A stretch of DNA of 64,000 bases from Allolobophora icterica (taxonomy: Eukaryota > Annelida > Clitellata > Crassiclitellata > Lumbricidae), in assembly GCA_963556255.1 (NCBI GenBank), contig OY744610.1, positions 65,935,985-65,999,984 on the forward strand. The letters run 5' to 3'. Positions 59,546-64,000 of this stretch are shown here, piece after piece. The notes beneath the pieces were generated by a model, which was given only the letters and a program-made list of their open reading frames with translations, had not been told where the DNA came from and did not search any database. How positions within the stretch are numbered: the stretch's first letter is position 1; every line of letters starts with the position of its first letter. A program made the translations under genes and the position numbers.

Positions 59546-60185
59546 ATACACCTATTAGAGACCTTCTCAAATAAAGGTGTCTAAGAGAAACAAATGATTG
59601 GATCCACAGTTTAACGACATTTTATGGCACCAAAGTTAGTTGACGTCGACAGAAATTATTTGGTCATGGTACAGCTCAATACAGTACTGTACAGCAGCCA
59701 TCACGTGGCTGATAACAAGTAAAAGCAAACAGTCCAGAATTTGCGCGAACTTAAATGGCTATCGTGTTCTATGCTTATATATCATCGTTTACCACCGTTC
59801 TAAAGGTGTCTAAGGAGACCGCTCTGCCCAATCTGTTACAGTGATCCACAATCAGCTACCAGATCCCAGCAGCACGCACACGCACATTTATATATATCCA
59901 TTGGAAACTTTTAATAAAGGTGTATAAAACAGAGAGTTCTTATTAAATTAGACTCAGGGATCCAAAGGCCACTGATGAACGCAGAGATAATTTCGAACAG
60001 TTCTCACCGTTCCTATGGCACAGTACAACTATTAAATAACTACCCTAATTAAACGCCTATCGTTTGCTACGCTTATATATAGCATCGGTTGACACCATTT
60101 AAAGGTGTCTAATGCCGCGCTCTATTTACTTGGCCACCGTGCCACACAAAATTACGAGCAATACTTCCCTACGTCTCTTTGACCT
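59546..60185 (-). repeat. Series of H and Z modules, no gene
   Basis: AAAGGTGTCTAAG near 59573, GTTTAACGACATTTTATGGC and GTTGACGTCGAC near 59609-59650, TTATATATCATCG..TCTAAAGGTGTCTAAGG near 59778-59815, TATATAGCATCGGTTGACACC..AAAGGTGTCTAA near 60076-60108. Confidence 0.65.
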
Positions 60186-60613
60186 GTAATGTTCTTTGAA
60201 ACAGGAATTGGGCTCCTTCACATTTCTTTTCTCATTTCCTTGAGCCATTGTAATTGTAATTGTAAATTTATATCGCGCCACTTCAAAAGAGACTGCAAAC
60301 CATTCTATTCGGTTTTGTTTTCTTTATTCAAGTCTAAAGCGCCTCTAATTTATTTTTCCGATGTGGCGCCACAAACAAATTGCAGTTAAAATTACAAGTA
60401 CTTATTGCAATTACAGTTACGATTGAAAGAAAGACCCAATGTTGAGCGTGAAGTACATTGGAAGGTTTCTAGAAGACACTTGGAATATAAATAAGTATTA
60501 ACAAACAGAAGCGAAGAGAACTGCACACAAATTGCGTCCACGTTGACATAGAAATTAGTTAATACATATCCAAGTTGTATTAACAGAATATATACAGTTA
60601 AATACATATAGAC
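60186..60613. other. No element recognised
   Basis: AT-rich; short frames only. Confidence 0.4.
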
Positions 60614-60967
60614 ATGTGCAATCTCGCAACGCATTGTCTACTGGGTTGCCTACATTGTCAGCTTGGCCGTGCTCCCTTCTATCTGCGTGAGCTCTGCTCT
60701 CGTGCCTCTGTTCCACTTGGTCACCGCTCTCTTCGCTCTGCCACCCGTGGTGATCTCTCTGTTCCTTTCGCACGTACCTTTAATATATACAGCAGCGCGC
60801 TTTCTCCGTCGTTGGTCCCACAATTTGGAATGGGCTTCCTCCAGAGCTGCGGTCTCTTCCTCGAAACTCATCCACCGCTTTCTTCTGTGCTCTAAAGACT
60901 GTTCTCTTTCGCCGGGGTTGGGCTGGGAGCGCCTCTGAATAGCGTCCTCGATGGGGCGCTATATAAA
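60614..60967 (+). pseudogene. CR1/L2-like LINE ORF2 C-terminal fragment
   Basis: APFYLRELCSRA, RSLRSATRGDLSVPFART and a shifted GPTIWNGLP trace (GGTCCCACAATTTGGAATGG, 60813), ending GAGCGCCTCTGAATAG..GGGGCGCTATATAAATG. Confidence 0.8.
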
Positions 60968-60970
60968 TGC

Positions 60971-61030
<60 letters not shown>
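60968..61030. repeat. (ATTG)n tail of the LINE fragment
   Basis: About 15 tetranucleotide units directly after the LINE end. Confidence 0.95.
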
Positions 61031-61031
<1 letters not shown>

Positions 61032-61380
61032 GTGTAAATACATGCAGTTTGAATATGTATGTATACAGACGTACATCGCACATACACGTGTATACACAGA
61101 ATACATACATGCAATCCATACACCATACATAGAGGCATATACACACATGCCTACATTTATGCATACATTCATATATATTTGCATAAAAATACATACAGTT
61201 TCACATACATACTTACACACATACATTATAAATACATTAAAACATACTACATCATCCAGACATGTATATATACAAATATTCATACACACACGTACTTACA
61301 TGCATACACACGTACATATTACATACATAGACACATAAAAACATACATACAAACATATATACGTATACACGTACAATACT
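61031..61380. repeat. Degenerate (ACAT)/(CATA) stretch
   Basis: Imperfect ACATACA-type repeats; frames across it are low complexity. Confidence 0.7.
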
Positions 61381-61805
61381 AGGTTCTTTCAGATGCGCAA
61401 GACATGGCAAGACTTCATAAGACCTTGCTTCAACAGAACCCCCAGGACTCGTCAGACCCGACGCTAGACGCCCTGATGGCGCCGCACTTATCCCTCGAGA
61501 GGGGGAGGGCAGATGGCCGCCCTGCTGTGCATCGGGTCCAATATTGACATCTAGGGTGCGTTCCACTCATGCTCCGAACATGGTACGGGGCTGACTCAGA
61601 GCATACTCGGTATTACGACGTGGAACGCGACATCGAACGAAGAGAGTTTATTTGCACAGTAAGAATATTGCTGTAAAAACAAATGCTATATATAACAATA
61701 CCATACAATACAACGCATGTGACGTAGATATTTGAAGTATAACAATGGAGTAGAAACAATACGATGCAACACTGCATTTGATAGTGTCCTCCTTCTAAAG
61801 TTGGG
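61381..61805. other. GC-rich patch then AT-rich spacer
   Basis: 61388-61560 is GC-rich with open frames on both strands; on plus, a TTCTTTCAG acceptor-like end precedes an open frame to 61541. No family recognised. Confidence 0.35.
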
Positions 61806-62065
61806 GTGCTCGATAGTGTAGTGGTTAGTGCGCTGGACTTGTCGGTCGAGAGATCGGGGGTTGAAATCCACGCCAGGGCAGAAATTTGGTTCGAGATTTC
61901 TACTCCGCCTGCGCCCTCTGAGTACACTGGCCGTACACTGTCAGTGGGAAGAGGATACGGCGAGGGAGGGGACTGGCCAGTGGCCACCCGCCCTCATATG
62001 CAGAGGTTAAGAAATTGAAGTCGTTAACACTTAATACCCATGGCTGACCCAGGGTTAGCTGAAGG
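61806..62065 (+). mobile_element. tRNA-derived SINE (plus)
   Basis: GATAGTGTAGTGGTTAGTGC (A box), GGGGGTTGAAATCCACGCC (B box), body with CAGTGGGAAGAGGATACGG, 3' end ACCCAGGGTTAGCTGAAGG, tail (CTT)n. Confidence 0.8.
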
Positions 62066-62414
62066 GACTCTTCTTCTTCTTCTTCTTCTTCTTCTTCTTC
62101 TTCTTCTTCTTCTTCTTCTTCTTCTTCTTCTTCTTCTTCTTCTTCTTCTTCTTCTTCTTCTTCTTCTCCTCCTCCTCGTCCTCCTCCTCGTCCTCCTCGT
62201 CCTCGTCCTCGTCCTCCTTCTTCCTCTTCCTCTTCCTCTTCCTCTTCCTCTTCCTCTTCCTCTTCCTCTTCCTCTTCCTCTTCCTCTTCCTCTTCCTCTT
62301 CCTCTTCCTCTTCCTCTTCCTCTTCCTCTTCTTCTTCTTCTTCTTCTTCTTCTTCTTCTTCTTCTTCTTCTTCTTCTTCTTCTTCTTCTTCTTCTTCTTC
62401 TTCTTCTTCTTCTT
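62066..62414. repeat. 350-bp polypyrimidine tract (CTT)n-(TTCCTC)n-(TTC)n
   Basis: Nearly pure pyrimidine on plus: (CTT)n, CTC/GTC block, about 17 TTCCTC hexamers, then (TTC)n. Roughly mirror-symmetric. Confidence 0.97.
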
Positions 62415-62555
62415 CAATTTCACAAGCGCTCACACGACCTTACGACAGAACATCGATTGTGCAGAGCAATTGTGAGTGAAGGACTTGCTCAAGGTCCCTT
62501 ACACAGTAACCGTCTCAGGGGAGGAGGATCAAACCCGTACTCCACGCGTTACATT
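62415..62555 (-). mobile_element. tRNA-derived SINE (minus)
   Basis: AATTGTGAGTGAAGGACTTG, CAGTAACCGTCTCAGGGGAG, GAGGATCAAACCCGTACTC, CGCGTTACA; tail is the (TTC)n side of the polypyrimidine tract. Confidence 0.7.
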
Positions 62556-62960
62556 TTTATTAATCCAATTATATACAAAAGTTTAACGTCGTCTTTTGAC
62601 AACAATGGCCGTTGACAATAATTCACAAATACAATTCACCGAAAACGACAAACTTATAGCGTCCAAATGACACCATCTAAAGGTGTCAAACATAGACGTA
62701 CAATGTCACTAATGTCACATCATCTAAAGTAATATATCTTACATTGTCTATGACACATATAGCTATAAAATGGTTTGATGCTAATTAAACAGCATTCCGC
62801 AACAATTGTCTCACACATGAAACATAAATGCACAATAATGCATATAACTATAATTACGACATTAGATTTATATTCTATTTTTGAAAGTTTTTAAAGTGAT
62901 TATTTATTAATCTTCAGTTTACTGACATTTTATGGGATTATCGACGTTTGTGATAAACTT
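62556..62960 (-). mobile_element. Element X, diverged copy
   Basis: TTTATTAATCCAAT, GTTTAACGTCGTCTTTTGAC, ATGGCCGTTGACAA, CTTATAGCGTCCAAATGACAC, AAAGGTGTCAA in the same order as 45512-46201. Confidence 0.65.
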
Positions 62961-63430
62961 GCGTTACAATCGAGCGCTCTAAGTATATAGAACTATTATG
63001 ACCCTTAAAAGAGGTGTGGAATTAATTAGAACAATTACAAACGTTCCCATTGCTTTCAACGATGGCACACAACACACAATTTACCTAATTCAAGAGTCAA
63101 GACCACTACGGTTATGATCAATTCGCGTTACAATCGAGCGCTGTAAGTATATAGAACTATTATAACCCTTAAAAGAGGTGTGGAATTAATTAGAACAATT
63201 ACAAACGTTCCCATTGCTTTCAACGATGGCACACAACACACAATTTACCTAATTCAAGAGTCAAGACCACTACGGTTATGATCAATTCGCGTTACAATCG
63301 AGCGCTGTAAGTATATAGAACTATTATAACCCTTAAAAGAGGTGTGGAATTAATTAGAACGTTCTCACCGTTCCCATTGCTTTCAACGATCGCACCCAAC
63401 ACACAATTTACGTAATTCAAGGCCACGAGG
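62961..63430. repeat. 164-bp tandem repeat, three copies
   Basis: GCGTTACAATCGAGCGCT begins at 62961, 63125 and 63289; the first two copies are nearly identical, the third is diverged and partial. Each holds ACCCTTAAAAGAGGTGTGGA, an H-like word. Confidence 0.9.
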
Positions 63431-63880
63431 CTGAATTTTAATTATAGAATAAAAGTGACACTTAAAAGAGGTGTGTAATATTTCTGAATAGTGCTCACCG
63501 TTCATAGGGCTTCATATCAATCAGCTAAACGTAGCTACATGTATTTATCCAATACATGACCGCGCGTCTGCTTTTAGTTAAAGGGCGAATGAAGCACTTA
63601 AAAGAGGTGTGGAATTATTTTGAAAGAATGGATCTAGAGTTTAAGGACATCTTAATGCAACAAAGGCTGTTGACGTCGAGAAATTATTTCGACAAATTAC
63701 ATAATGAGTTTGAACAGTTTTACCGCTCGTATAACACATAGTATTTAGTACCCTAGTAAAACAATAAGATGCCGATTCCCGTGCCTATATAGCATCGGTT
63801 GACACCGTTTTAAAGGTGTCGTTAAGGTGTCTTATTTGTCAATAAAACCGTAACCTTCTGCGAGGGGAAATAGCCACGCA
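63431..63880 (-). repeat. H and Z modules, no gene
   Basis: CTTAAAAGAGGTGTG near 63454 and 63599, GTTGACGTCGAG near 63669, and TATATAGCATCGGTTGACACC..TTTTAAAGGTGTC near 63786-63819. Confidence 0.6.
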
Positions 63881-64000
63881 TTGCGGAAACAATTAACCAG
63901 GGCATGCACTTTGATCTCCACTAGACAACTCAGGACAACCACTCTGACACGACGCAGCGCTCGTCAATAAGCTGGTGCCGAGGGCTTGGCATTTAACAGC
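63881..64000 (+). mobile_element. LINE/SINE 3'-end fragment, cut by the window edge
   Basis: GACGCAGCGCTCGTCAATAAGCTGGTGCC links it to 4470-4690 and 50150-50290. Confidence 0.5.

Noticed and set aside
61900..62433. Poly-Glu and poly-Leu proteins of 120-190 aa
   Set aside because: Translations of the polypyrimidine tract between two SINEs.

Overview
The window reads as nuclear DNA of an invertebrate animal: one multi-exon neuronal gene with long introns, several families of LINEs, tRNA-derived SINEs and DNA transposons, and very many microsatellites. The palindrome TAGGCCTA recurs and a Kolobok-type transposon is present. I take this as a hint of a marine deuterostome, perhaps an echinoderm, but the organism is an inference I cannot prove from the sequence.

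The only host gene I can support is the 3' two thirds of a RIM (regulating synaptic membrane exocytosis) gene on the minus strand, 59270 down to 27446. I could place 18 coding exons whose splice phases all fit, giving 1,346 codons plus a stop if the longer form of exon 10 is used. In order they encode a charged Arg/Pro/Ser linker, the PDZ domain, the C2A domain, an RIM-BP-binding type RQLPRIP micro-exon, a serine-rich linker, and the C2B domain with the C-terminus. The N-terminal Rab3-binding zinc-finger exons must lie beyond 64000.

Region 0.3-20 kb, downstream of the gene, is built from at least four diverged units of one long repeat, each broken by different insertions. These include an RLE-type LINE inside a (TAA)n tract (703-4015), a 437-bp SINE (11050-11486) and a 5,193-bp Kolobok-type DNA transposon (13101-18293). 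From 20 to 27 kb there is a CArG-box-like tandem repeat, a non-autonomous hAT element with a perfect 8-bp target duplication (25693-26330), SINEs and microsatellites. From 27.4 to 59.3 kb lies RIM; its introns hold a second, apparently identical Kolobok copy in opposite orientation (38638-43830), a pair of inverted about 690-bp repeats, LINE fragments, a 2.1-kb 10-bp minisatellite and a 40-bp minisatellite. From 59.3 to 64 kb there are only repeats.

The two Kolobok copies are the most striking feature. Each has about 258-bp identical terminal inverted repeats, TTAA target duplications, an intact 627-aa transposase, and a convergent spliced gene for a 189-aa Cys-containing accessory protein. 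They bracket the 3' half of RIM as inverted repeats. A second recurring signal is a short module containing TTAGACACCTTTAAAACGG and CTATATAAG, scattered over 30 times on both strands.
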